From Nitrospirota bacterium (GTDB lineage Bacteria > Nitrospirota > Nitrospiria > Nitrospirales > Nitrospiraceae), in NCBI GenBank assembly GCA_005887945.1, contig VBOL01000018.1, positions 1 through 38,059 of the forward strand: a stretch of DNA of 38,059 nt, read 5' to 3'. The notes below the pieces were generated by a model that was given only the letters and a program-made list of their open reading frames with translations, did no database searches and had not been told where the DNA came from. Both the position numbers and the translations under genes were made by a program. This document shows positions 5,604 through 12,963 of this stretch, piece after piece. The stretch's first letter is position 1. Every line of letters begins with the position of its first letter.

Positions 5604-7800
5604 TGTCTACCCGGCACAAGAGGGCATGGTCGTCTGGCTCGTCGGCGAGGACGGTCGCCGCATCAGAGCCATCGATCCCTTTGTGCCGACGTGCTATCTG
5701 GCGGCTCCGCCGTCCATCCGCGAGCACGTGTTCAGGTTACTCCGCCGTGCCTCCTGTCGTATCAGCACCAGAGAGGTAGAGCGATATGAACTTGGCGCGC
5801 CTTGTCCGATCTCGGTGCTGGAAGTTTCGGTTCACGCTCCCGCGCAGTTCTCGTCCCTCACGCAACATCTGATCCGCGCCTGTCCCGACGCGCAGTTCTT
5901 TCACGTGGATGTGTCCCTGCCGCAGCGCTACTTCTACGACCGGGAACTCTTCCCTCTGGTCCATTGCGAGGCTGACCTTACAGCCGAAGGCCGGATTCAG
6001 TCGATTCAGGCGCTGGAGTCGCCCTGGGACACGGACTATGGTTTCCCACCGCTCACGATCATGGAGCTGTCGCCGGACAGTCCGTCGCCCAACCCGAATC
6101 ATGGCGGGCATGGCTCGTTCGTGGTGCGGATGGATGGGGAGGAGCGTCTGTTGGAAGGCGATGATGCTGACGTAATCCAGCGCCTCAACCAGCTGCTCGT
6201 GCGACAGGACCCCGATATTCTATTAACGGACTGGGGCGATTCCTATCTTCTGCCGCGTCTCATGATCATGGCGGATCAGCTGCGCATGCCGCTCGAGCTC
6301 AATCGCGATCCCCATCGATCCATCGGCACCAGGAAACCCCGTTCGTATTTTTCATACGGCCGTATCCTGTCCCATGCTGGTGCCCGTATTCTGTCGGGAC
6401 GGTTGCATCTCGATCGGCACAATTCCTTTGCGCTGGCGGAAACGGGCCTGGCCGGTCTCATCGAGCAGGCCCGTATCGCGAAGGTCGATTTGCAGCAGAT
6501 GGCCCGCACGACGACAGGGACGGGGATCACCTCAATGCAGCTCGAAACGGCTTGTCGCGACGGTCTGTTGATTCCCTATCGGAAACAGGAGCCGGAAGCC
6601 TTCAAATCCGCGCGCGAGTTGCTGCAGACCGATCAGGGCGGATTGGTATTTGCGCCGATCGTCGGCTATCACGAGCAGGTCGGTGAGCTGGATTTCTCTT
6701 CTATGTATCCCTCCATCATGGTGCGCTTCAACATCTCGCCCGAAACGATCAATTGCCCGTGCTGCCGCGATGAGCCGGCCGCACGGGTGCCGGAGATCGG
6801 CCATCACACCTGCCGCCATCGCCAGGGATTGGTGCCTCGCACGCTGGCCCCGTTGCTCGACAAGCGCGTGCGGTACAAACGGCTCATGGCCGCGGCGACA
6901 CAGCCGGCGGCGAGGGCCGTGCTCGATCAACGGCAAACGGCGCTCAAGTGGCTGCTCGTCGTCTCGTTCGGTTATTTGGGGTACAAGAATGCCCGGTTCG
7001 GCCGGATCGAAGCACACGAATCCGTGACCGCCTACAGCCGTGATCTGCTGCTGCAGGCCAAGGAGGTTGCCGAGCGGCAGGGCTATCGCATGCTGCATGC
7101 GATTGTGGATTCGCTCTGGTTCGTCAAACCCGGCGCAGTCAGGGCAGACTACAACAGACTTGCGCAGGAGATCACCGAGCGGACGGGGCTCTCGATCGGC
7201 CTGGAAGGGCTCTATCACTGGATTGGGTTTCTTCCGTCACGGGTCAATCCGCTCATGCCGGTGCCGAATCAGTTCGTGGGCCTGTTTGACCATGGAGCCA
7301 TGAAAATCCGCGGCATCGAAATCCGTCGCAGCGATGCGCCGTTTCTCGTCAAACGGGCACAGGCGGAGGTGCTGCGCTGTCTGAGTCAGGCACGGATGCT
7401 GGCCGAGTTGCGTGAACAGATTCCTCAGGCATTGGAGATTGTCCGTATCTATCGGCGCTATCTCCACGATGGTCACGCCACCGTTGAGGAACTGGCCATT
7501 ACCAAATCCCTCTCGAAAGAGCCGCAGGCCTATCGCCATCAGACCTTGTCGATGATTGCGGCGCAGGAACTGCTCGCGCGCGGCGTGTCGCTCCAAGCCG
7601 GCGACACGATTCACTACATCATTACGGATGCCGACGCGGCTTATCTGCCAGACCGGGCGCGTGCGGTGGCCGGACTCGATGGGACCTGGAGCTACGATGT
7701 CTCGGCCTATGACAGCCTGCTTTTGAAGGCGGCCCTCGTGCTGTTGACGCCCTTGGGCGTGACGGCGACCTCGTTGAACGAATCTACTGCAGGATGCTAA
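5557..7800 (+). CDS. B-family DNA polymerase with degenerate exonuclease and Pol-epsilon-like Cys cluster
   Basis: The start must be TTG 5557 or later, because the frame closes at TGA 5551. The 747-residue product has an N-terminal and exonuclease-like region (about 1-330) and a polymerase domain (about 340-700). Motif A is LDFSSMYPSIM (Asp379). Motif B is KWLLVVSFGYLG (from Lys464), with Val for the usual Asn of NSxYG. Motif C is AIVDSLW (Asp518): the first Asp of DTD is lost but the metal-binding second Asp remains. The exonuclease motifs are degenerate: DxE reads TIMELS, the second motif WGDSYLLP lacks FD, and no YxxxD is seen, so proofreading is probably absent. Between motifs A and B lies NCPCC...HTC (Cys400, 402, 403, 419), where Pol epsilon carries its metal-binding Cys motif. 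Operon context points to damage-inducible synthesis. The last codons and stop lie in repeat copy A. Confidence 0.92.
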   Translation: MKPACTTTRLKGWLLDVYPAQEGMVVWLVGEDGRRIRAIDPFVPTCYLAAPPSIREHVFRLLRRASCRISTREVERYELGAPCPISVLEVSVHAPAQFSSLTQHLIRACPDAQFFHVDVSLPQRYFYDRELFPLVHCEADLTAEGRIQSIQALESPWDTDYGFPPLTIMELSPDSPSPNPNHGGHGSFVVRMDGEERLLEGDDADVIQRLNQLLVRQDPDILLTDWGDSYLLPRLMIMADQLRMPLELNRDPHRSIGTRKPRSYFSYGRILSHAGARILSGRLHLDRHNSFALAETGLAGLIEQARIAKVDLQQMARTTTGTGITSMQLETACRDGLLIPYRKQEPEAFKSARELLQTDQGGLVFAPIVGYHEQVGELDFSSMYPSIMVRFNISPETINCPCCRDEPAARVPEIGHHTCRHRQGLVPRTLAPLLDKRVRYKRLMAAATQPAARAVLDQRQTALKWLLVVSFGYLGYKNARFGRIEAHESVTAYSRDLLLQAKEVAERQGYRMLHAIVDSLWFVKPGAVRADYNRLAQEITERTGLSIGLEGLYHWIGFLPSRVNPLMPVPNQFVGLFDHGAMKIRGIEIRRSDAPFLVKRAQAEVLRCLSQARMLAELREQIPQALEIVRIYRRYLHDGHATVEELAITKSLSKEPQAYRHQTLSMIAAQELLARGVSLQAGDTIHYIITDADAAYLPDRARAVAGLDGTWSYDVSAYDSLLLKAALVLLTPLGVTATSLNESTAGC

Positions 7801-7912
7801 AAAAGTCCGCCAGCATCGTTCTCGCATCGCTCAGAGACTCAACGTACCGAAGCGTACGCCTCGCCTCCTCGCTCGCTGCGGCCTTGCTGGACGGTCTTTT
7901 TGAGCATCCTGC
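7789..7912. repeat. Inverted-end intergenic element, copy A
   Basis: The left end GCAGGATGCTAAAAAAGTCC and right end CTTTTTGAGCATCCTGC are inverted repeats. The core holds GTTCTCGCATCGCTC and GCTGCGGCCTTGCTGG, both shared with copy B. The left end overlaps the end of polB and supplies its last residues (AGC) and stop. It could fold as a long hairpin and act as a 3' processing or termination element. The rest of the gap up to 8146 holds a partial end-like sequence (AGCAGGATGCGTTCAAACC near 7990), a sigma54-type promoter and no gene. Confidence 0.7.
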
Positions 7913-8075
7913 GGGATATTCATCTGTTGCCCATAACCTATGGGCCATTGGGTCTCCTGCATGCCACAACATTTTCTCCCGCAGCCCGCTAGCAGGATGC
8001 GTTCAAACCTGTCCGCATAGTCGGTCCTTGCCTTCAGTTAACCCTCATCCAGAGCTAATTTGCGCGGGGTTAGCA

Positions 8076-8090
8076 TGGCACCCATCTTGC
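8076..8090 (+). promoter_or_regulatory. Sigma54 (RpoN)-type promoter
   Basis: TGGCAC, five bases, TTGC (GCATGGCACCCATCTTGCGG) matches the -24/-12 consensus, with GG and GC exactly 12 bases apart. The predicted start near 8102 is about 45 bases before the ATG at 8147, which has its own ribosome binding site. It would put the orphan pair under an enhancer-binding-protein-controlled promoter. No upstream activator site was identified. Confidence 0.6.
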
Positions 8091-8146
8091 GGAAATATCA
8101 TGGCTTCCATGTGCAGGAAAGGGCGTTACATGAAAAGGGGGATACG

Positions 8147-8530
8147 ATGGCACCAGTGTTGGAACTCGATCGGCAGACAGCCTCGTTTGTGCGGCAACTC
8201 GAAGAACAGCGGAAGCTCGAAAAGACGCTTCTGGTCGAACGGGTCCGCGGAACGAAAGAAGGGCTGGAGTCGGTCTTCAGCGACATCAAGAGCCGTGTGG
8301 CGGTGCTGGAGAAGTTGAACGGGTCGGCGAAGTGCAGCTGTATTGCGCCGATCGGCTGGAGCAAACTGATCTTTACCGGAGCGGATAGTGTCTCGGCGCC
8401 GAATACCATCGGATTCGGCGATCGGGATGAAACCCTGTGCAAGCTCGATCAGATCAAATACCTTGAAGACACGCACTATATCCGGCTTGCTGCGAATCCC
8501 TACTCCGTGGAGCATGGTGCTGCCGAATAA
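8147..8530 (+). CDS. Uncharacterised 127-aa protein with N-terminal coiled coil
   Basis: I chose ATG 8147 (AAAAGGGGGAT six bases upstream) over the track start 8060, because 8060 lies within the predicted sigma54 promoter. Residues about 5-60 are charged and helical (FVRQLEEQRKLEKTLLVERV, GLESVFSDIKSRVAVLEKL). A Cys-containing region (GSAKCSCIAPIGWSKLIFTG) and a mixed C-terminus ending AANPYSVEHGAAE follow. No signal peptide or known domain is seen. It overlaps the next gene by 17 bases, so the two are probably cotranscribed and translationally coupled. Function unknown. Confidence 0.6.
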   Translation: MAPVLELDRQTASFVRQLEEQRKLEKTLLVERVRGTKEGLESVFSDIKSRVAVLEKLNGSAKCSCIAPIGWSKLIFTGADSVSAPNTIGFGDRDETLCKLDQIKYLEDTHYIRLAANPYSVEHGAAE

Positions 8531-9014
8531 ATCGCTCCAGGCGCGCGTCGGGGCAAATCCTTCGCTCTGGGATACGCTCGGATATGTCCACGCGAGCTAC
8601 ACGACCCTGCTGCAGATTCTCCCCTCGTTGGAACCGACGACGGTGTCGATCACGTCGCGGGTGAACACCCTGTTTAATTGGGTCGAAACGAACGCTGTCG
8701 TAGACGAGTGGTACGCCCATGTGTCGGCTGCCGCACGACTGTGGGTGACCTATGATGGCGAGTTTCGTCAGGCGCCTTCCGCCAAGTTCGTGAATCTTCT
8801 CGCCTCGCCAAAACAGTTGTGGACGCATAGCGACATTGCATCACCTGCACCGAGCGCGGCCCTCACAATGCAAGTCTCCGCCTCAGCCGGCAGCGGCATG
8901 ACGATCAGCGTATACGAATCCATCGAACTCGTTGCCACCACGCCGAACGGCCATTCCTACCTTGACGGCATATTTTCCTGGGAACCTCTTGCGGTGCAGC
9001 TGCGCGAAGGGTAG
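8514..9014 (+). CDS. Uncharacterised 166-aa protein, partner of the preceding gene
   Basis: The first sensible start is ATG 8514 inside the end of the upstream gene; the longer track ORF from 8388 would overlap it fully. The protein begins MVLPNKSLQARVGANPSLWD and has a helical middle (SYTTLLQILPSLEP, VNTLFNWVETNAVVDEWYAHVSAAARLW). The C-terminus looks beta-rich (ALTMQVSASAGSGMTISVYESIELVATT, SYLDGIFSWEPLAVQL). It has no signal peptide or recognised motif. A frameshifted single gene made of both ORFs is an alternative, but each has its own plausible start. The stop is followed directly by repeat copy B. Confidence 0.55.
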   Translation: MVLPNKSLQARVGANPSLWDTLGYVHASYTTLLQILPSLEPTTVSITSRVNTLFNWVETNAVVDEWYAHVSAAARLWVTYDGEFRQAPSAKFVNLLASPKQLWTHSDIASPAPSAALTMQVSASAGSGMTISVYESIELVATTPNGHSYLDGIFSWEPLAVQLREG

Positions 9015-9235
9015 CGGATGTTGAAAAGGGCTTCCAGCTGCGTTCTCGCGTCGCTCCCAAGAGCCGTGAAACGTGAGGCGTGAAACGTGAAACGAGGGTC
9101 AGCCTCGAAGCTGCGGCCTTGCTTGGGATAAAGCGCGGCCCTGGGCGAAGAGGCTGTCTTGGCAGACTCAGGGCGGGTGGGTGAAGTAGCCGCCAGGGCT
9201 GGGCGGGTGAGAAGTCTAGCCCTTTTGAACACCCG
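9015..9235. repeat. Inverted-end intergenic element, copy B
   Basis: The ends CGGATGTTGAAAAGGG (9015-9030) and CCCTTTTGAACACCCG (9220-9235) are inverted repeats with 14 of 16 matches. The core shares GTTCTCGCGTCGCTC and GCTGCGGCCTTGCTTGG with copy A. Near its right end it carries, in reverse complement, TTCTCACCCGCCCAGCCCTG, which sits at the left end of copy C. Inside is a short tandem run of CGTGAAACGTGAGG-like units (9065-9096). It begins at the base after the stop codon of the upstream gene. Confidence 0.65.
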
Positions 9236-9264
9236 TGGAGAGATTAGTGGCCGAGGATGGTCCA

Positions 9265-10497
9265 CTATGAATAGAGGGTGCGAGCGATTTCTGTCGTGTT
9301 GAACAGCATCGCGTTGAGACGAGTATAGGCCGCGTGCCCGTAGTAGTGGTCGCGCACATTGGTTGACCCGGTGGAATCTTTATAATCGGCAAGCAGGCAT
9401 CGGCCCTCACTCGGAAAGCGCACGGCGCGCCGCGCACATTCCAGCCAGCGTTCGAAGCCATCGTAGGGCTCGACCAGCTCCCACACCGCTTTGTTCGCGG
9501 CGTTGGCGGCTTCTGCCGTCGGCATGGCGTCGCTTCCTGCCACCGCTAATTCCTGCACATAGTCGCCACCCCACGCGATCGGCATTTCCATCGTGATCTG
9601 GGGCAACTCCATCTTCGAGAGCCAGGTCTTGCCGTCGGTTCGCATGTTTCTGTGGTTGACGATGTGCAGCAGTTTGCCCATTCCAGAGGGATCCCACCCG
9701 TAGCGTACCGGCATGCCAAACGTGACAACGTCCAGCGCCGCTCCATTGAGGAGGGTGCCATTCGACAGCAACGGAGTGACACGTTGGATCGTCGAGGTGA
9801 TGTCTGGTCGATTGACTTGCGAGGCAAAAGCCGACAACAAGTCGAGCAGTCGCGTCCGGCCACTGGTCGAGGCCATACATAAGAGGTTCGAGACGAGGGC
9901 GAGGACCAACCCTGCCTGCCCATGAGCCTGCACGAGGACCCGATCTCCTTGGCCCAGCTTGTGGGCCTCGCCCCAGTCGCGAAGACGTCCGAGCATCGAG
10001 ACGGCCGCCATGGCACGGCCCAGGTGATGGTGTTCACAGGACCAGAGCTCACGGACGCAATGGATCGGACGATCCAGGCCTCGGTTGAGCGACTGTCTCA
10101 TCAGTTCCAGGTAGGTGTTTGTGAAATTGCCGGCATCCCCGATCTGCTCATCGAGCAGCCTCTTGATGGCGTCATCATTCGCGAGCGGTGGCTTCAACCC
10201 GCCGGGCAGCTGTGAAATGCCATTGTTGCTTTCCCGCATCAGGGCCAATAAGGCATCGAGGCCCGCCACGCCGCGCGAGTAGCCACGTTTGAGCCCGCCT
10301 AGCTCATCCAACCGTTGCACCCCAAAGACGTCGCTCCCCATGATGGAGCCGTGCAGCAAGACGATCACGCGGACACTGGTTTGCGAGAGGCGCTTGCCGA
10401 GCGCAGCCATCGCGTCCTGTCCGGAGGACGACTCTATTAGGGCAGTCGGGGCGACCTCACGAACGGTGAGGCGATCCCCGGGATTCTTTCGTGACAT
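9265..10497 (-). CDS. Alpha/beta-hydrolase-like protein, 410 aa, non-canonical nucleophile
   Basis: The pattern is that of a lipase-like alpha/beta hydrolase: strand and oxyanion-type loop VRVIVLLHGSIMG (about 43-55), a nucleophile-elbow-like GDRVLVQAHGQAGLVLALV (about 185-203), and a later strand DVVTFGMPVRYG typical of the acid-residue region. The elbow reads AHGQAG instead of GxSxG, so the serine nucleophile is missing and activity is doubtful. There is no signal peptide. The start is ATG 10497, inside the first unit of a 79-bp tandem duplication. A second ATG at 10576 is out of frame because 79 is not a multiple of three. The gene is bracketed by repeat copies B and C. The fold call is moderate and the substrate unknown. 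Confidence 0.6.
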   Translation of the reverse strand: MSRKNPGDRLTVREVAPTALIESSSGQDAMAALGKRLSQTSVRVIVLLHGSIMGSDVFGVQRLDELGGLKRGYSRGVAGLDALLALMRESNNGISQLPGGLKPPLANDDAIKRLLDEQIGDAGNFTNTYLELMRQSLNRGLDRPIHCVRELWSCEHHHLGRAMAAVSMLGRLRDWGEAHKLGQGDRVLVQAHGQAGLVLALVSNLLCMASTSGRTRLLDLLSAFASQVNRPDITSTIQRVTPLLSNGTLLNGAALDVVTFGMPVRYGWDPSGMGKLLHIVNHRNMRTDGKTWLSKMELPQITMEMPIAWGGDYVQELAVAGSDAMPTAEAANAANKAVWELVEPYDGFERWLECARRAVRFPSEGRCLLADYKDSTGSTNVRDHYYGHAAYTRLNAMLFNTTEIARTLYS

Positions 10498-10577
10498 CTC
10501 CGGAGGACGACTCTATTAGGGCAGTCGGGGCGACCTCACGAACGGTGAGGCGATCCCCGGGATTCTTTCGTGACATC
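10420..10577. repeat. Exact 79-bp tandem duplication over a gene start
   Basis: Bases 10420-10498 and 10499-10577 are identical as read (unit TCCGGAGGACGACTC...TTTCGTGACATC). The unit holds the first 26 codons of the minus-strand hydrolase-like gene plus its ATG. The upstream duplicate is out of frame and would stop shortly after the junction. The lack of divergence suggests a recent event or an assembly artefact. The rest of the gap to 10660 shows nothing recognisable. Confidence 0.9.
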
Positions 10578-10660
10578 TCGTCGTGTTGAAAGCTGTTTTC
10601 GATCGGCATGGGGGAATTACATATCCGATGTTGGTGATGGACTGCAACGGAGGATTAGCC

Positions 10661-10866
10661 GGATGCTGAAAAAGTCACTTTTCTCACCCGCCCAACCCTG
10701 GCGCGCCGAGACGCGCCTTTCACCAAGCATCGTTCTCGTTTCGTTCTCAAGTACCGTGAAGGGTAAGATGTGAAGGGTAAGACGTAGGACTGCCGAGTGT
10801 TCTTGCTCCGAAACATTTCACGTTTAACGATTCACGGATCGCTGGTCGGCCTTTTTGAGCATCCTC
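10661..10866. repeat. Inverted-end intergenic element, copy C
   Basis: The left end GGATGCTGAAAAAGTC (10661-10676) and right end GGCCTTTTTGAGCATCC (10849-10865) are inverted repeats. The core holds CAAGCATCGTTCTCGTTTCG, related to copies A and B. It also has a short run of GTGAAGGGTAAG units (10755-10785) and TTTCACGTTTAACGATTCACG. Its left arm matches the right arm of copy B in inverted orientation (CACCCGCCCAACCCTGGCG). Bases 10867-10950 downstream show no feature. Confidence 0.65.
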
Positions 10867-10950
10867 ATGCTCCTCTGGTACCAGCACCATACTAGGATTC
10901 CAACGGTATATAAACCGAGCTTTTCTGCAGCCTGTCATAGGGAAAATTGT

Positions 10951-11517
10951 TTACCGAATGAACGCCGGGGTGGGCTCGAGGCGGTCGGGTGCTGGATTGG
11001 GCTGGATCTGGCTTTTCGGCATAACGGCGGTGGCGCTACAGGTTTTGTTTTTTTCGTCGATCTGGCGATCGACGATCTTCACGCCCTGAAGATACTCCTG
11101 GACGATTTCTTCCCTGGTGAGTTCGATGTCCTGTTCTGCCTCTCGGCCTGTCCGCTCGCGAGCTCGGTCGACCATATGTTCTTTCACCAGAATACGAATC
11201 TGTTTGGCCAGATCGGTACGGGCAGACAGTTCCGATACCCGTTGGCAGACGATCTGTCCTTTCGTCATGTCGCCCTGACCTTTGCCGACGAGGTACTGGT
11301 CCGGTGAATAGCTGTTGCGATCTTCAACCGTGTGGCGCAACCCGGCCGGCGCTTTCGAGGAGTCTTTTTGTCCTGTGTGCTGTTTGAGTTGATCAAAGGA
11401 TTGCTCCGCGTGGATACGAACATCGCCTGAATCCGCAGCAAGCGAATGCAGCGGCAGCAAGACTGAACAGCCCGCGGCGATCAACGCAACGATCAACTGA
11501 CTACGTCTGCTCCTCAC
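10951..11517 (-). CDS. Exported LPP20-like protein, 188 aa
   Basis: GTG 11517 is preceded by GGGGGAGGTAGCGC and lies 3 bases after the stop of the upstream minus-strand gene, so the two form a coupled pair. A signal peptide is visible (LIVALIAAGCSVLLPLHSLAA, probable cut near LAA-DS). AAGC resembles a lipobox but lacks a hydrophobic -3 residue. The central YLVGKGQGDMTKGQIVCQRVSELSARTDLAKQIRILVKE fits the LPP20 family pattern (YLxGxGxG followed by A-R-x-x-L-A-K-x-I). A long charged helix follows, and two late cysteines are present (VCQRV, KTCSAT). Periplasmic or outer-membrane location is inferred; function is unknown. Confidence 0.7.
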   Translation of the reverse strand: MRSRRSQLIVALIAAGCSVLLPLHSLAADSGDVRIHAEQSFDQLKQHTGQKDSSKAPAGLRHTVEDRNSYSPDQYLVGKGQGDMTKGQIVCQRVSELSARTDLAKQIRILVKEHMVDRARERTGREAEQDIELTREEIVQEYLQGVKIVDRQIDEKNKTCSATAVMPKSQIQPNPAPDRLEPTPAFIR

Positions 11518-11520
11518 GCG

Positions 11521-12837
11521 CTACCTCCCCCGTCCTCCGCCCCCACCACGCCCGCTCCCCCCTCCTCCGCCTCCTTGACCGGCCCCACCATGATGCCCTC
11601 CGCCACCAAACCCCCTCGGGGCGATCTGATAAGGCACGCGCGGGACGTGTTGCGGGAGCGGAGGATGGATCTGGTTAATCGTCGGAGGAAATTGTCTTGC
11701 CGCAGGCGGTACACCCGCCTCTGCCTGCGGAGGCTGTAAAAACTGCTGAAGTGCGCGAGCTGACCGTGAGCCGGGAATCGGAGTCTGTTGCGATACGGGT
11801 GGAGCAGCGTTTGGTGGCGGCAAGAAGGGATTCAGCTGACGGACATCGGTCAAGGTTCTCGATCCCGTCGAGGGCGGCACTTGATATATGACGCCGGGTT
11901 GATTGCCGATGTGCGGTGATGCTGTCGGTGTGTTGTGCGTGATTTCGTTCAACGTTCGCAGAACAGTCTGCGATCCCGGCGCCGGTGTGATCTGATGGCT
12001 AGGCATGGTCGGCTGCGTCGTTCCCGGTGCAGAGGGAACGGACGGTTGTGGCGGCGCCGGCGGCTGTCTTGTGGTAATCACTTGTTGTGCCACTTGGACA
12101 TGCGGGCTTGTGGGATATAAGCCTTGTGCGACGTTCAGAAGGGCTTGGATCTGGGCTGGCCCTACCCAGCGAGACGGATAGACGACCGGGGAGACGAACA
12201 CCCAATCCGTCCAGGCTTGCGAGACCATGGCATTCGATTGTACCCGATTCAAGATGTCCTGGCGTTGTTGGGCCGCCTGCTGAGTCTGCTCCGCAGTCGA
12301 GGCTTGTGCCAAGGCCTGATTCGCCGCATCGAGGTCCTGTTGTAGTTGGTCATTTTCCTGTTGCAGCGCGACGAGCTGATGCCGGGCATCCTCGTTCTCA
12401 CGCAAGGCCGCGATGGCCTGTCGCACTTCTTCCGTATCGATCTGGGCTACCAGATCTGTGCTGACAACGATGGTGTCCCCATCGAGCGTCGTGTTGGTCT
12501 CTTGCTCCAGGACAAGGACCAATCCGGCAGTATAGGTTCGAATTTCGTCTTTCGTCACATCTAGACCGTCCACGATTGTGATGCTTTCCAGGTAGACGGC
12601 GACCTGTTCCAAGGCATTTCGTTTGGCCGCTTCGGTGGCCAGGCGAATGGCGTCTTCTCTGGTGTCACGGTCTCCCATCCGGTGTTCACCCTGAGCGGTC
12701 ACGACTCGGATTTCTGCCAGGGTAACTGTGGGCCAAACAGACAGGATGACGAACAGTGCAAAGAGCCTCATGCTCGGCGATGGGATGCGCGGGAACACCA
12801 GTTGGGCGATGGTATGCGGAGGAGAGATCTGTGGCAT
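11521..12837 (-). CDS. Exported FlgT/LPP20-like protein with coiled coil and Pro/Gly-rich tail
   Basis: ATG 12837 has AAGGTGAGG just upstream. ATG 12771 (MRLFALFVILSVWPTVTLA) would give a more ordinary signal peptide and remains possible. After the signal, EIRVVTAQGEHRMGDRDTREDAIRLATEAAKRNALEQVAVYLES is the pattern of the FlgT N-terminal or LPP20-type domain. A coiled coil follows (REN...HQLVALQQENDQLQQDLDAANQALAQ). Then comes a W-containing segment (WTDWVFVSPVVYPSRW), a long Pro/Gln-rich disordered stretch, and a Gly/Arg-rich C-terminus (GGGGRGR). It is coupled to the LPP20-like gene downstream, which suggests a shared envelope role. The specific function is unknown. Confidence 0.7.
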   Translation of the reverse strand: MPQISPPHTIAQLVFPRIPSPSMRLFALFVILSVWPTVTLAEIRVVTAQGEHRMGDRDTREDAIRLATEAAKRNALEQVAVYLESITIVDGLDVTKDEIRTYTAGLVLVLEQETNTTLDGDTIVVSTDLVAQIDTEEVRQAIAALRENEDARHQLVALQQENDQLQQDLDAANQALAQASTAEQTQQAAQQRQDILNRVQSNAMVSQAWTDWVFVSPVVYPSRWVGPAQIQALLNVAQGLYPTSPHVQVAQQVITTRQPPAPPQPSVPSAPGTTQPTMPSHQITPAPGSQTVLRTLNEITHNTPTASPHIGNQPGVIYQVPPSTGSRTLTDVRQLNPFLPPPNAAPPVSQQTPIPGSRSARALQQFLQPPQAEAGVPPAARQFPPTINQIHPPLPQHVPRVPYQIAPRGFGGGGHHGGAGQGGGGGGSGRGGGGGRGR

Positions 12838-12963
12838 CGCCCTCACCTTCTGGATAGGACCGACGCGCCAAGGGCCGATTCGTTGGCTCCCACGAGGTTA
12901 CGGACAAGCATAACACTGCCATCGACCGTTGGCCAGGAGCCGCTCCGCCCGCGTGAACCCTAC

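Noticed and set aside
6532-7218. 228-aa minus-strand ORF inside polB
   Set aside because: Antisense shadow of a gene with clear polymerase motifs; no start context or domain.
7794-8318. 174-aa plus-strand ORF after polB
   Set aside because: Runs through repeat copy A and the sigma54-type promoter and overlaps the better-supported gene at 8147.
8147-9014. Single gene broken by a frameshift
   Set aside because: Each ORF has its own plausible start and the 17-base overlap is a normal coupling arrangement; kept as an alternative only.
9064-9096. Short tandem units inside repeat copy B, considered as a CRISPR or iteron array
   Set aside because: Units are about 10 bases with no spacers, and a similar run occurs inside repeat copy C; they belong to the element core.
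10855-11307. 150-aa plus-strand ORF
   Set aside because: Antisense to the LPP20-like gene, which has a signal peptide, ribosome binding site and coupled neighbour.
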